This document shows positions 18,258-26,407 of a DNA stretch of 59,588 nt, piece by piece. Location of the stretch: positions 80,248-139,835 of the forward strand of contig NZ_AYVL01000003.1 in assembly GCF_000502835.1 (NCBI RefSeq), read 5' to 3'. This DNA is from Mesorhizobium sp. LSJC280B00 (GTDB lineage: Bacteria > Pseudomonadota > Alphaproteobacteria > Rhizobiales > Rhizobiaceae). Positions within the stretch are counted from its first letter, which is position 1, and each line of letters opens with the position of its first letter. The position numbers and the translations under genes were made by a program. Below the pieces are notes generated by a model, which saw only the letters and a program-made list of their open reading frames with translations, searched no databases and was not told the origin of the DNA.

Positions 18258-18283
18258 CAGTGCATTTAGACAAAGAGGCGACA

Positions 18284-19207
18284 ATGAGCATTTCGGCTGC
18301 ACAGGTCAAAGAACTCCGCGACTTGACCGGCGCGGGCATGATGGACTGCAAGGCGGCGTTGAACGAGACCAACGGCAATATGGAAGAAGCCATCGACTGG
18401 CTGCGCAAGAAGGGCATTTCCAAGGCCGACAAGAAGGCTGGCCGTACCGCTGCCGAAGGCCTGATCGGCGTAGATTCCGGCGTCCGCGAGGCAGCGATCG
18501 TCGAGGTCAATTCCGAGACGGACTTCGTTGCCCGCAATGCTGCGTTCCAGGAGATCGTCGCCAATGTCGCGAAGGTCGCGCTTGCCTATGGCGGCAAGAC
18601 CGAGGCCGTTGCCGCCGCTCCCTATCCGGGCTCGGGCAAGTCGGTCGCCGAGACCATCAAGGACGCTGTCGGCACCATCGGCGAGAATCTGGGCTTCCGC
18701 CGCTCGGCCAAGCTCACCGTCGAGCACGGCGCTGTCGCAACCTACGTTCACAATGCGGTCGCCGACGGCCTTGGCAAGCTCGGCGTGCTGGTGGCCATCG
18801 AGACGACAGGCAACGCGCATGCCGCCAACGCCTTCGCCCGTCAGGTTGCCATGCATGTCGCTGCCACCAATCCGATGGCCCTGACCACCGAAGAGCTCGA
18901 TCCGGCCGCAGTGGAACGCGAGAAGGCGATCTTCGCCGACCAGGCGCGCCAGTCCGGCAAGCCGGAAGCGATCATCGAGAAGATGGTCGAAGGCCGTTTG
19001 CGCAAGTTCTATGAAGAGGTCGTGCTGCTCAAGCAGGCTTTCGTGCTCAATCCCGACGTTACCGTCGAGAAGGCGCTGAAGGATGCCGAAAGCGAAATCG
19101 GCGCGCCAGCCAAAATCGCGGCCTATCTGCGCTTCGCGCTCGGTGAGGGCATCGAGAAGGAAGAGACCGATTTCGCGGCGGAAGTCGCGGCAGCGGTCAA
19201 GAAGTAA
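18284..19207 (+). CDS. tsf: Elongation factor Ts
   Basis: EF-Ts exchanges GDP for GTP on EF-Tu. I start at the ATG at 18284 ([23 protein letters not shown]), with GAGG 6-9 bp upstream, giving 307 residues. The N-terminal UBA-like domain with the [13 protein letters not shown] signature, the core ETDFVARN motif near residue 80, and the coiled-coil region are all intact. It follows rpsB as in nearly all bacteria. Its stop codon at 19205-19207 abuts the last base of the convergent lysR gene with no spacer. Confidence 0.98.
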   Translation: MSISAAQVKELRDLTGAGMMDCKAALNETNGNMEEAIDWLRKKGISKADKKAGRTAAEGLIGVDSGVREAAIVEVNSETDFVARNAAFQEIVANVAKVALAYGGKTEAVAAAPYPGSGKSVAETIKDAVGTIGENLGFRRSAKLTVEHGAVATYVHNAVADGLGKLGVLVAIETTGNAHAANAFARQVAMHVAATNPMALTTEELDPAAVEREKAIFADQARQSGKPEAIIEKMVEGRLRKFYEEVVLLKQAFVLNPDVTVEKALKDAESEIGAPAKIAAYLRFALGEGIEKEETDFAAEVAAAVKK

Positions 19208-20146
19208 CTATTCGTTTGAAAGGCTTTTTCGGCCGGGTATCCGCGAGGATGCCCGGCCGATTTCTTGCGCGGTGTCGATGAAGGCGCGGAGCTTCGGGGC
19301 CATCGCGGCGCGGCGCGGGAAATAGAGGAACAGTCCCGGTTCCTCGATCGATGCCTCGCCAAGGACTTCGACCAGCCGGCCTGCCTCGATGTCGGGCTTG
19401 ACAAGCGGCTCGAACAGATAGGCGAGGCCGATGCCGGCAAGCGCCATTTCCCTTGCCGACAGCGGATCGCTGACGACCACGCTGCCGCGTGTCTCGACGC
19501 TGATATCCTTGCCCTGATCGGACAGATCCCAGCGATAGAGCGCACGTGATCGCAACAGCCGATAGCCGATGCAGTTGTGCGCGGCGAGATCGGCCAACGC
19601 CCATGGCCGCCCGCGCCGGCCGACATAGGCCGGCGAGGCAACGATGATGCTGCGGAAAGGCCCTGTCAGTCGCACCGTCACCATATCCTCGGCGATCATC
19701 TCGCCCAGCCGGATGCCGGCGTCGAAACCCTCGCCGACGATATCGCTCAGACGTTCGTCGGTGACGATCTCCACCGTCACGTCAGGGTAACGTTCCGCCA
19801 TCGCCGTCAGGATGGGCATCAGCGCCAGAGGCAGCGCCAAACGCGGCGCGTTGATCCTGAGCAGTCCGCTTGCCCGGCCTTTGACAGAGCGGATACGTTC
19901 GATCCGGTCGGCAATGTCTTCCAGCGCCGGCTCCGCCGCAGCGACAAGCGCGGTGCCAGCCTCGGTCAGCGAGACGCTGCGCGTGGTGCGGGCAAACAAC
20001 GGCTGGCCGATTCGCTCCTCTACCAGCCGAACCGCATGGCTGACCGCTGACGGGCTCATGCCGAGCTCGGCGGCTGCCGGCGCGAAGCCGCCACGCCGCG
20101 CGACGGCAACGATTACAGGTAGGTGGCTAAGCAGATCGCGGTCCAT
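19208..20146 (-). CDS. LysR family transcriptional regulator
   Basis: The 312-residue protein has an N-terminal winged helix-turn-helix (about 1-60; GGFAPAAAELGMSPSAVSHAVRLVEE) and a LysR substrate-binding domain from about 90. It resembles the LysR subgroup that often controls oxidoreductase genes, with LRINAPR near residue 97. It is divergent from the SnoaL-like and aldo-keto reductase genes, which it probably controls, and a T-N11-A inverted repeat lies between them. Its last codons form the tsf terminator hairpin on the opposite strand. Confidence 0.9.
   Translation of the reverse strand: MDRDLLSHLPVIVAVARRGGFAPAAAELGMSPSAVSHAVRLVEERIGQPLFARTTRSVSLTEAGTALVAAAEPALEDIADRIERIRSVKGRASGLLRINAPRLALPLALMPILTAMAERYPDVTVEIVTDERLSDIVGEGFDAGIRLGEMIAEDMVTVRLTGPFRSIIVASPAYVGRRGRPWALADLAAHNCIGYRLLRSRALYRWDLSDQGKDISVETRGSVVVSDPLSAREMALAGIGLAYLFEPLVKPDIEAGRLVEVLGEASIEEPGLFLYFPRRAAMAPKLRAFIDTAQEIGRASSRIPGRKSLSNE
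19230..19264 (+). terminator. tsf terminator hairpin embedded in the lysR 3' coding end
   Basis: CGGCCGGGTATCC at 19230-19242, loop GCGA, and GGATGCCCGGCCG at 19247-19259 pair over 13 positions with one T-G wobble, followed by ATTTC. The hairpin lies 22 bp past the tsf stop and wholly inside the convergent lysR reading frame, where it encodes the last residues. It probably ends transcription from tsf, although the T tract is short. Confidence 0.7.
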
Positions 20147-20174
20147 TCATGCATGATATCGCATAGTCCATTCG

Positions 20175-20191
20175 GATAATGCAATCTTATC
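20175..20191. promoter_or_regulatory. Candidate LysR box (GATAA-N7-TTATC)
   Basis: GATAA at 20175-20179 and TTATC at 20187-20191 form an inverted repeat that contains a T-N11-A core (T at 20177, A at 20189), the hallmark of LysR sites. It lies 29 bp upstream of the lysR start and about 70 bp upstream of the SnoaL-like gene, a typical place for divergent control. Confidence 0.5.
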
Positions 20192-20260
20192 GGCGGAGAA
20201 AGGAGGGCGCATCTTTGGCTGCATCACACGGCAATCGCCGAGCAGCCAAGGAGACGTCTA

Positions 20261-20689
20261 ATGACCGACCTCGATTCCGAACGAACCCGTAATCTCGAGA
20301 CCGTGCGTAAATTCTTTGATCTGATGCACCGCAAGGACATTGAGGCATGGGGCGACCTTTGGGCTGAAGATGGCCGTATACTTGTCTTCTACCCGCCGGC
20401 AGGATTTGGAAACAGCATCGATGGTAAAGCCGCGATCCTGGCGGCCTTCCGAGGCCTCTTCGGTAATTTCGAATCCTTCGATTCGCAGCTGACAGCCATC
20501 TATCCGGCAGCGGATTCGGACGCGATCGTCGTTGAGTACAAGAACCGCGCGGTGCTGATCGGCGGCACTGAATACACCAACAGCAATATCGCGATTTTCC
20601 ACTTCAAGAGCGGTCTGATCAGCACCTACCACGATTATTTCGATCCGCGCCGCTTCCAGGTGGTGGTCGATGCGCTGGCCAAGGCCTGA
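20261..20689 (+). CDS. SnoaL/NTF2-like family protein
   Basis: The 142-residue protein has the cone-shaped NTF2-like fold pattern: a first helix TVRKFFDLMHRKDIEAWGDLWAEDGR around residues 14-40, IDGKAAILAAFRGLFGNF, and a final strand set ending in TYHDYFDPRRFQVVV. Such proteins act as small isomerases, hydrolases or ligand-binding partners; no catalytic residues can be assigned. It is the first gene after the divergent LysR regulator, with AAGGAG before its ATG, and precedes the aldo-keto reductase by 54 bp, so the two are likely co-transcribed. Confidence 0.8.
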   Translation: MTDLDSERTRNLETVRKFFDLMHRKDIEAWGDLWAEDGRILVFYPPAGFGNSIDGKAAILAAFRGLFGNFESFDSQLTAIYPAADSDAIVVEYKNRAVLIGGTEYTNSNIAIFHFKSGLISTYHDYFDPRRFQVVVDALAKA

Positions 20690-20743
20690 CTGCGTATCCC
20701 AGGCAAGACCTCAATCCCGCTTTTCAAACTTCAGGAGAAATCC

Positions 20744-21850
20744 ATGACCATGTCCTACTACACGCTCGGCAACAGCGGGCTGCGTGTCACCCGCCTGGCG
20801 CTCGGCACCATGACGTTCGGCACGGAATGGGGCTGGGGCGCGGAGAAGGAAACCGCGCGCGCCTTGGTTGATGCCTATGTCGAAGCCGGTGGCAATTTCT
20901 TCGATACCGCCGATCTCTATACCGGTGGCACGGCCGAAACCTGGCTCGGCGAATTCATCGCCGAGCGTGGGCTGCGCGACAAGGCGGTGATCAGTACCAA
21001 ATTCACCTACAACGCCGAACCGGGCAACCCGAACGCCGGGGGCAACGGCCGCAAGAACATCCTGCGGGCGATAGACGGTTCGCTGAAGCGGCTCGGCACC
21101 GACTACATCGACCTCTACATCCTCCATACCTGGGACAGGCTGACGCCGCCGGAGGAGGTGATGCGGACGCTGGACGATCTGGTGCGCGCCGGAAAGATCC
21201 GGCATGTCGGTATGTCCGACGTGCCGGCCTGGTACGCAAGCCGGGCGCAGGCCGTCGCCGAGCATCGCGGCTATGAACCGGTTTCGGCGCTTCAGCTCGA
21301 ATATTCGCTGGCCGAGCGCAACATCGAGCACGAGTTCGTGCCGTTCGGCACGCGCTATGGCGCCGGAATCATGGTCTGGAGTCCATTGGCCAGCGGCCTG
21401 CTCAGCGGAAAATACCGTTTCGATACAATCGTCGAGGATGGTGGCCGGCTGGAGACAATGCGTGGTTCGACCAATCCCGGTTTCCAGAAATTCACCGATC
21501 GCAACTGGCAAATCGTCGCCGAACTGGAGAGGGTTGCCGGCCAGCTCGGCCGCAGCATGGCCCAGATCGCCTTGAACTGGACGGCAAACAGGCCAGGCAT
21601 TGCATCCGTCATCGTCGGCGCCACCAGGCTTGACCAGCTCAAGGACAATCTCGGCGCGCTTGATTTCGACATTCCCGAAGATCTTCGGGCACGGCTCGAT
21701 GCGGTGAGCCGGCCGGTCACGCCCTTTCCGTATTCGTTCTTCGGCCCTGAAATACAAGGCGGCCTGACCGGTGGGCAGGCGGTTGGCGGTAAGCCGGCAA
21801 GCTATCTGCCGGATCTGCTCATGCGAGGCACTTTTGCCGGCGTGAGCTGA
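20744..21850 (+). CDS. Aldo/keto reductase
   Basis: This is an NADPH-dependent (beta/alpha)8-barrel oxidoreductase of 368 residues. The catalytic tetrad is visible as Asp54 and Tyr59 (in FFDTADLYTGG), Lys86 (ISTKFTY) and His128 (YILHTWD). The cofactor-binding segment NRPGIASVIVGATRLDQLKDN near residue 280 is typical of the AKR families close to YajO/Tas. The substrate is unknown. The gene follows the SnoaL-like gene under probable LysR control and ends 132 bp before pyrH. It is not part of the usual rpsB-tsf-pyrH-frr block. Confidence 0.9.
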   Translation: MTMSYYTLGNSGLRVTRLALGTMTFGTEWGWGAEKETARALVDAYVEAGGNFFDTADLYTGGTAETWLGEFIAERGLRDKAVISTKFTYNAEPGNPNAGGNGRKNILRAIDGSLKRLGTDYIDLYILHTWDRLTPPEEVMRTLDDLVRAGKIRHVGMSDVPAWYASRAQAVAEHRGYEPVSALQLEYSLAERNIEHEFVPFGTRYGAGIMVWSPLASGLLSGKYRFDTIVEDGGRLETMRGSTNPGFQKFTDRNWQIVAELERVAGQLGRSMAQIALNWTANRPGIASVIVGATRLDQLKDNLGALDFDIPEDLRARLDAVSRPVTPFPYSFFGPEIQGGLTGGQAVGGKPASYLPDLLMRGTFAGVS

Positions 21851-21982
21851 CGGCTATCCCGGTCCACGATCTCAACTTTCCGGCTCGGGCGCCGCGTGAC
21901 ATCGCGGCGCCCTTCGTGTATCGGAACGCCCAGTGTTTCGGGGCGCACCGAAACGCGTCACACGCACGATGACGAGGACCAG

Positions 21983-22705
21983 ATGACGGTGAAGCCCCTC
22001 TACCGACGTGTCTTGCTGAAAGCGTCGGGCGAAGCGTTGATGGGCGAGCAGCATTTCGGCATCGACGTATCGGTGGTCGACCGCATCGCCGCCGACATCG
22101 CCGAGGCCCGCGCATTGGGCATCGAAGTCGGTGTCGTCATAGGCGGCGGCAACATCTTCCGTGGCGTCGCGGTTGCGTCAAAAGGCGGAGACCGCGTCAC
22201 CGGCGACCATATGGGCATGCTTGCCACGGTTATCAATTCGCTGGCGCTGCGCACCTCGCTCAACAAGATCGGCGTCGACGCCGTGGTGCTGTCGGCGATC
22301 GCCATGCCCGAGCTTTGCGAAAGTTTTTCGCAGCGTCAGGCGACCGCCTACATGAACCAGGGCAAGGTCGTCATCTTCGCCGGCGGCACCGGCAATCCGT
22401 TCTTCACCACCGATTCGGCTGCGGCCCTTCGCGCCGCCGAGATCGGCGCCGATGCTCTGTTCAAGGGCACCCAGGTCGATGGTGTCTATTCGGCTGATCC
22501 CAAGAAGGACCCGCATGCGACACGTTTCGAGCGGATCAGCCATGACGAAGTCATCAAACGCGGGCTTTCGATCATGGATACGGCGGCGATTGCACTTGCG
22601 CGCGAAAACAACATTCCGATAATCGTCTATTCGATCCACGAGAAGGGTGGCTTCGGCGATATCCTGAGGGGCGGCGGCCGTTGCACGGTTGTCGCAGACG
22701 ATTGA
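21983..22705 (+). CDS. pyrH: UMP kinase
   Basis: PyrH phosphorylates UMP to UDP for RNA, sugar-nucleotide and CTP synthesis. I start at the ATG at 21983 (MTVKPLYRRVLLKASGEAL), with GAGGA 6-10 bp upstream, giving the usual 240 residues. The amino-acid-kinase-fold motifs LKASGEAL, GVVIGGGNIFRG, and IFAGGTGNPFFTTDSAAALRA-like segment (about 130-150) are intact. In many proteobacteria pyrH directly follows tsf; here 2.7 kb of accessory genes separate them. Confidence 0.97.
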   Translation: MTVKPLYRRVLLKASGEALMGEQHFGIDVSVVDRIAADIAEARALGIEVGVVIGGGNIFRGVAVASKGGDRVTGDHMGMLATVINSLALRTSLNKIGVDAVVLSAIAMPELCESFSQRQATAYMNQGKVVIFAGGTGNPFFTTDSAAALRAAEIGADALFKGTQVDGVYSADPKKDPHATRFERISHDEVIKRGLSIMDTAAIALARENNIPIIVYSIHEKGGFGDILRGGGRCTVVADD

Positions 22706-22793
22706 CCGGACCATGAACCCGAAAGGGACCGGTTGCGGATGAGGCTCGAACAGGGCCTAAGCAGTGAACCCGGGTTAACGGGTCGAGGAGACG

Positions 22794-23351
22794 ATGATGA
22801 GTGGCGAGTACGACGATCTCAAACGGCGCATGGACGGGGCGATCGCCGCGTTCAAGCATGATCTGGCTTCGCTGCGCACCGGCCGCGCGTCGAGCAACCT
22901 GCTCGATGCCGTCCAGGTGCAGGCCTATGGCACCACCATGCCGATCAACCAGGTGGCAACAGTGTCGGTGCCGGAACCGCGCATGATTTCGGTTTCGGTC
23001 TGGGACAAGTCGATGGTCAGCGCAGTCGACCGCGCCATCCGTGAAGCCAATCTCGGCTTCAATCCTATCGTCGACGGTACCAATCTCAGGATTCCGCTGC
23101 CCGAGCTCAACGAACAGCGCCGCAAGGAGCTGGTCAAGATCTCGCACGGTTATGCCGAGAATGCCCGCGTCGCCGCACGCCACGTTCGCCGGGACGGCAT
23201 GGACTTTCTGAAAAAGGCGGAAAAGGACGGCGACATCAGTGAGGACGACCATCGCAAACGGGCCGACCAGGTTCAGAAACTGACCGACGAGACAATCAGC
23301 ACCATCGACCACCTGCTTTCCGACAAGGAAGCGGAAATCATGCAGGTCTAG
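22794..23351 (+). CDS. frr: Ribosome recycling factor
   Basis: RRF, with EF-G, splits post-termination ribosomes. The 185-residue product has the three-helix-bundle features [16 protein letters not shown] near residues 23-38, [14 protein letters not shown] near 59-72, [16 protein letters not shown], and a last helix ending in [18 protein letters not shown] precedes tandem ATG codons at 22794 and 22797, so the start could be either. It follows pyrH and leads into uppS after 32 bp. Confidence 0.97.
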   Translation: MMSGEYDDLKRRMDGAIAAFKHDLASLRTGRASSNLLDAVQVQAYGTTMPINQVATVSVPEPRMISVSVWDKSMVSAVDRAIREANLGFNPIVDGTNLRIPLPELNEQRRKELVKISHGYAENARVAARHVRRDGMDFLKKAEKDGDISEDDHRKRADQVQKLTDETISTIDHLLSDKEAEIMQV

Positions 23352-23383
23352 GGTCTGGCCACGCCTGGCCCGGAAGCGAGAAT

Positions 23384-24106
23384 ATGGCAACGCCCGCGCA
23401 TGTCGCGATCATCATGGACGGAAACGGACGCTGGGCCAAGGCGCGCGGCTTGCCGCGGCTGGCCGGTCACCGCGCCGGCGTCGAGGCGCTGCGCAAGACA
23501 GTGCGCGCCGCCCCCGGCCTAGGCATCTCCTTCCTGACCGTCTACGCTTTTTCGTCGGAAAACTGGTCACGGCCGAAATCCGAAGTCAGCGACCTCATGG
23601 GCCTGCTGAAGCTTTTCATCCGACGTGACCTTGCCGAGCTGCACCAGAGTGGGGTGCGGATCAGGGTCATCGGTGACAGGGCAGGGCTGCAGCCCGACAT
23701 AAGGGGGCTGCTCGAGGAAGCCGAAACGCTCACTCTCAGCAACGAGGCGCTGACACTGGTCATTGCCTTCAATTACGGCGGGCGCGACGAGATCGTGCGC
23801 ACCGCGCGCAAGCTCGCAGCGGCGGTGGCGCGCGGTGAGATCGAGAGCGAGGCGATCACGGCCGATTCCTTTGCCAGCTCGCTCGATACAGAGGGCATTC
23901 CGGACCCGGAACTGGTCATCCGCACCAGCGGCGAGCTTCGGCTGTCCAACTTCCTGTTATGGCAGGCCGCCTATAGCGAACTCGTTTTCCTGCCTTGCTA
24001 CTGGCCCGACTTCAGTCGCGAGCACCTGTCCGATGCACTGCGCGATTTCGCCGGCCGCGAGCGCCGCTTCGGCGGACTTGCCGCCCAAGATGTCGCCTCA
24101 GGCTGA
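23384..24106 (+). CDS. uppS: Isoprenyl transferase (undecaprenyl diphosphate synthase)
   Basis: UppS condenses isopentenyl units onto farnesyl diphosphate to make the C55 carrier for peptidoglycan and other envelope polymers. The 240-residue cis-prenyltransferase shows [14 protein letters not shown] near residues 9-22 with the catalytic Asp, FSSENW near 56-61, and [21 protein letters not shown] near 190-210. The run [16 protein letters not shown] differs from the more usual cysteine-containing segment but is outside the catalytic residues. cdsA follows 3 bp after the stop. Confidence 0.96.
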   Translation: MATPAHVAIIMDGNGRWAKARGLPRLAGHRAGVEALRKTVRAAPGLGISFLTVYAFSSENWSRPKSEVSDLMGLLKLFIRRDLAELHQSGVRIRVIGDRAGLQPDIRGLLEEAETLTLSNEALTLVIAFNYGGRDEIVRTARKLAAAVARGEIESEAITADSFASSLDTEGIPDPELVIRTSGELRLSNFLLWQAAYSELVFLPCYWPDFSREHLSDALRDFAGRERRFGGLAAQDVASG

Positions 24107-24109
24107 GGA

Positions 24110-24943
24110 ATGAGCAACCTCCAACTCCGGGTCATTTCGGCCGTCGTGCTTGCCATCGTCACGCTTGCCCTGACCTGGCTCGGCGGACTGTCCTTCCGGT
24201 TGCTTTGCGCTGCCACGGCGGCGGTCATCTTCTACGAGTGGACGCGGATGAGCCGCCCCGTTGCCCCGGCAGGTGCTGGTGCTACGGCAGGTCTCGGCTT
24301 TCTGCCCGAGGCGCTGATCGTGGTCTTTATTGGTGCCCTCGTCGCCGGCCTGCCTGCGTCTTTGCTGCTGCCGCTCGTCGCGGCTCTGGTTGCTGTCACT
24401 GCCGTCGCTTCTTCCATGCGCAGGGCAGGACCGTGGGAAGCATCCGGCCTTGCCTATGCGGCCGTGTCCGGCTTGTCGCTGGCCTTCTTGCGTGACGGCG
24501 ACCATTCAGGGCTGCTGGCCATTCTGTTCCTATTCGCCGTGGTTTGGGCGACCGATATCTTTGCCTATTTCGTCGGCCGCTCCATCGGTGGTCCAAGGCT
24601 GGCGCCGTCGATCTCGCCGGGCAAGACGCGGAGCGGGGCGCTCGGTGGGGTGGTCGGCGGCGTAGTGGCCGGGCTGCTTCTGGCCGCCGTAGCCGGAACG
24701 GGCAACCTCGTCGTGCTTGGCGTGGTCGCACTGGTGCTTTCGATTGTCGCGCAGGCCGGCGACCTGTTCGAATCATGGGTCAAGCGACGCCACGGCCGTA
24801 AAGATTCCGGCACGCTGATACCCGGCCATGGCGGCATCATGGATCGGGTAGATGGGCTTGTCGCGGCGGCTTTCGCCCTATACGTCATCGGCTGGATTTC
24901 CGCGACCGCCGACCATCCGGCACAGGGGCTGTTTCCGGTTTGA
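24110..24943 (+). CDS. cdsA: Phosphatidate cytidylyltransferase
   Basis: CdsA makes CDP-diacylglycerol, the precursor of all phospholipids, at the inner membrane. The 277-residue protein has about seven to eight membrane segments and the family signature SPGKTRSGALGG (about 167-178), followed by QAGDLFESWVKRRHGRKDSGTLIPGHGG split by a loop near 220-245, with the final DR in MDRVDG. It lies between uppS and rseP in an envelope operon, 3 bp after the uppS stop. Confidence 0.95.
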   Translation: MSNLQLRVISAVVLAIVTLALTWLGGLSFRLLCAATAAVIFYEWTRMSRPVAPAGAGATAGLGFLPEALIVVFIGALVAGLPASLLLPLVAALVAVTAVASSMRRAGPWEASGLAYAAVSGLSLAFLRDGDHSGLLAILFLFAVVWATDIFAYFVGRSIGGPRLAPSISPGKTRSGALGGVVGGVVAGLLLAAVAGTGNLVVLGVVALVLSIVAQAGDLFESWVKRRHGRKDSGTLIPGHGGIMDRVDGLVAAAFALYVIGWISATADHPAQGLFPV

Positions 24944-25047
24944 ACGGCATCGTCGGTGGGCCGGCGCGGGGCTGCGTCATGGATTCGCCTGGATTGATGT
25001 CACAGTCGCGGCGTGATCTGTGCCGTGGATGAATTTGAGGGCATGAA

Positions 25048-26190
25048 TTGAACGAGATTTTTCACGCGGTTTTCAGCACAGAGGGCTTTGTCCTCGGCAC
25101 GCTGGTGCCTTTCCTGTTCGTGCTGACCGTGGTCGTTTTTGTCCACGAAATGGGCCATTACCTCGTCGGGCGTTGGTGCGGTATCGGCGCAAAAGCCTTT
25201 TCGATCGGTTTCGGCCCAGAGATCATCGGCTTCAACGATAGCCGCGGCACGCGCTGGAAGCTTTGCGCCATACCGCTCGGCGGCTACGTCAAGTTCGTCG
25301 GCGACATGAACGCGACGTCGAGCCAGCCCAGCTCGGAGGAGATCGAGGCGCTGAGCGACGAAGAACGCAAGGTTGCCTTCCACACGCAGCCGATCTGGAA
25401 GCGGGCGGCGACCGTCGTGGCGGGGCCGCTGTTCAACTTCCTGCTGACGATCGCCGTCTTTGCCGTGCTGTTTTCCGTCCATGGCCGGCCCGTGCTGGAG
25501 CCGATGGTGGCTGAGGTCACCGTCGGCAGTCCGGCCGCCGCGGCCGGCATCATGCCCGGCGACCGATTCGTCAGCGTCGACGGCAGCAAGGTCGAGACCT
25601 TTGCCGACGTCCAGCGTCTGGTCTCTGGCCGCGCCGGCGACAGCATCACCTTCGTCATGCTACGCGCCGGCAAGGAAATCACCGTCACGGCGACGCCGCG
25701 CTTGATGGAACAACAAGACGCACTGGGCAATAAGGTCCAGGTGGCCGTGATCGGCGTCGTCAACAACAAGGAACTCGGCCAGCCACGGCTGATCACCTAT
25801 AGTCCGGCCGGGGCGGTCGGGGCAGCGGTCCAGGAAACCGGACACGTCATCCAGCGTACCGGCCAGTTCCTGCAACGTTTCGTTGTCGGCCGCGAGGACA
25901 AGTGCCAGCTGGGCGGCCCCATCAAGATCGCCAAGATGTCGGGTCAGGCGGCAAAGCTCGGCTTTGAATGGCTCGTGCAGCTTGTTGCATTCCTGTCAGT
26001 CGGGATAGGGATTCTCAACCTTTTGCCGATTCCCCCCCTCGACGGAGGGCATCTTCTGTTCTACGGCGTGGAGGCTGTCATCCGGCGGCCGGTGTCCGAA
26101 CGCATGATGGAAATGGCTTACCGAAGCGGCCTCATATTGGTGCTCGGGTTCATGGGCTTTGTTTTCTGGAACGATCTGTTTGGGTGCTGA
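25048..26190 (+). CDS. rseP: RIP metalloprotease RseP/MmpA (site-2 protease)
   Basis: This inner-membrane zinc protease cleaves transmembrane anti-sigma factors and other membrane substrates. The 380-residue protein shows HEMGH at 33-37 in the first membrane segment, one PDZ domain at about 130-215 (one fewer than in E. coli RseP), and the second zinc motif NLLPIPPLDGGH near 325-336. I use a TTG start, supported by GAGGG 6 bp upstream and by the immediate family N-terminus. It precedes bamA as in most proteobacteria. Confidence 0.95.
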   Translation: MNEIFHAVFSTEGFVLGTLVPFLFVLTVVVFVHEMGHYLVGRWCGIGAKAFSIGFGPEIIGFNDSRGTRWKLCAIPLGGYVKFVGDMNATSSQPSSEEIEALSDEERKVAFHTQPIWKRAATVVAGPLFNFLLTIAVFAVLFSVHGRPVLEPMVAEVTVGSPAAAAGIMPGDRFVSVDGSKVETFADVQRLVSGRAGDSITFVMLRAGKEITVTATPRLMEQQDALGNKVQVAVIGVVNNKELGQPRLITYSPAGAVGAAVQETGHVIQRTGQFLQRFVVGREDKCQLGGPIKIAKMSGQAAKLGFEWLVQLVAFLSVGIGILNLLPIPPLDGGHLLFYGVEAVIRRPVSERMMEMAYRSGLILVLGFMGFVFWNDLFGC

Positions 26191-26281
26191 AATCATGAAG
26201 GAATTTGGCTTCGGCACGAGCAATGTTGAGACGCCGTTTACCATGCGTGGGGATATGCGTGACGCGAAAGCCACGCCGCAG

Positions 26282-26304
26282 GGTTAAGTAAATACAAATT
26301 AACC
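26282..26304. promoter_or_regulatory. Inverted repeat GGTTAA-N11-TTAACC upstream of bamA
   Basis: GGTTAA at 26282-26287 and TTAACC at 26299-26304 are perfect complements around an 11-bp AT-rich spacer. It lies about 105 bp before the bamA start and 91 bp after rseP. The TTAA spacing (11) is not the 7 of a full CtrA site. A regulator binding site is possible; a terminator is unlikely. Confidence 0.35.
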
Positions 26305-26407
26305 AGAAGCCTTGCGTGTAGGGAAAATCCGGTTAATACGGTAGGGGAAATTACCGCACGTCCGGTTTTCTCGCCGTGGGGACTTCGAGAAAAGGTACAA
26401 AAGCCCG

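Noticed and set aside
26282..26304. A CtrA full site upstream of bamA
   Set aside because: The TTAA elements are 11 bp apart, not the 7 bp of the known CtrA consensus, so I list it only as an inverted repeat.
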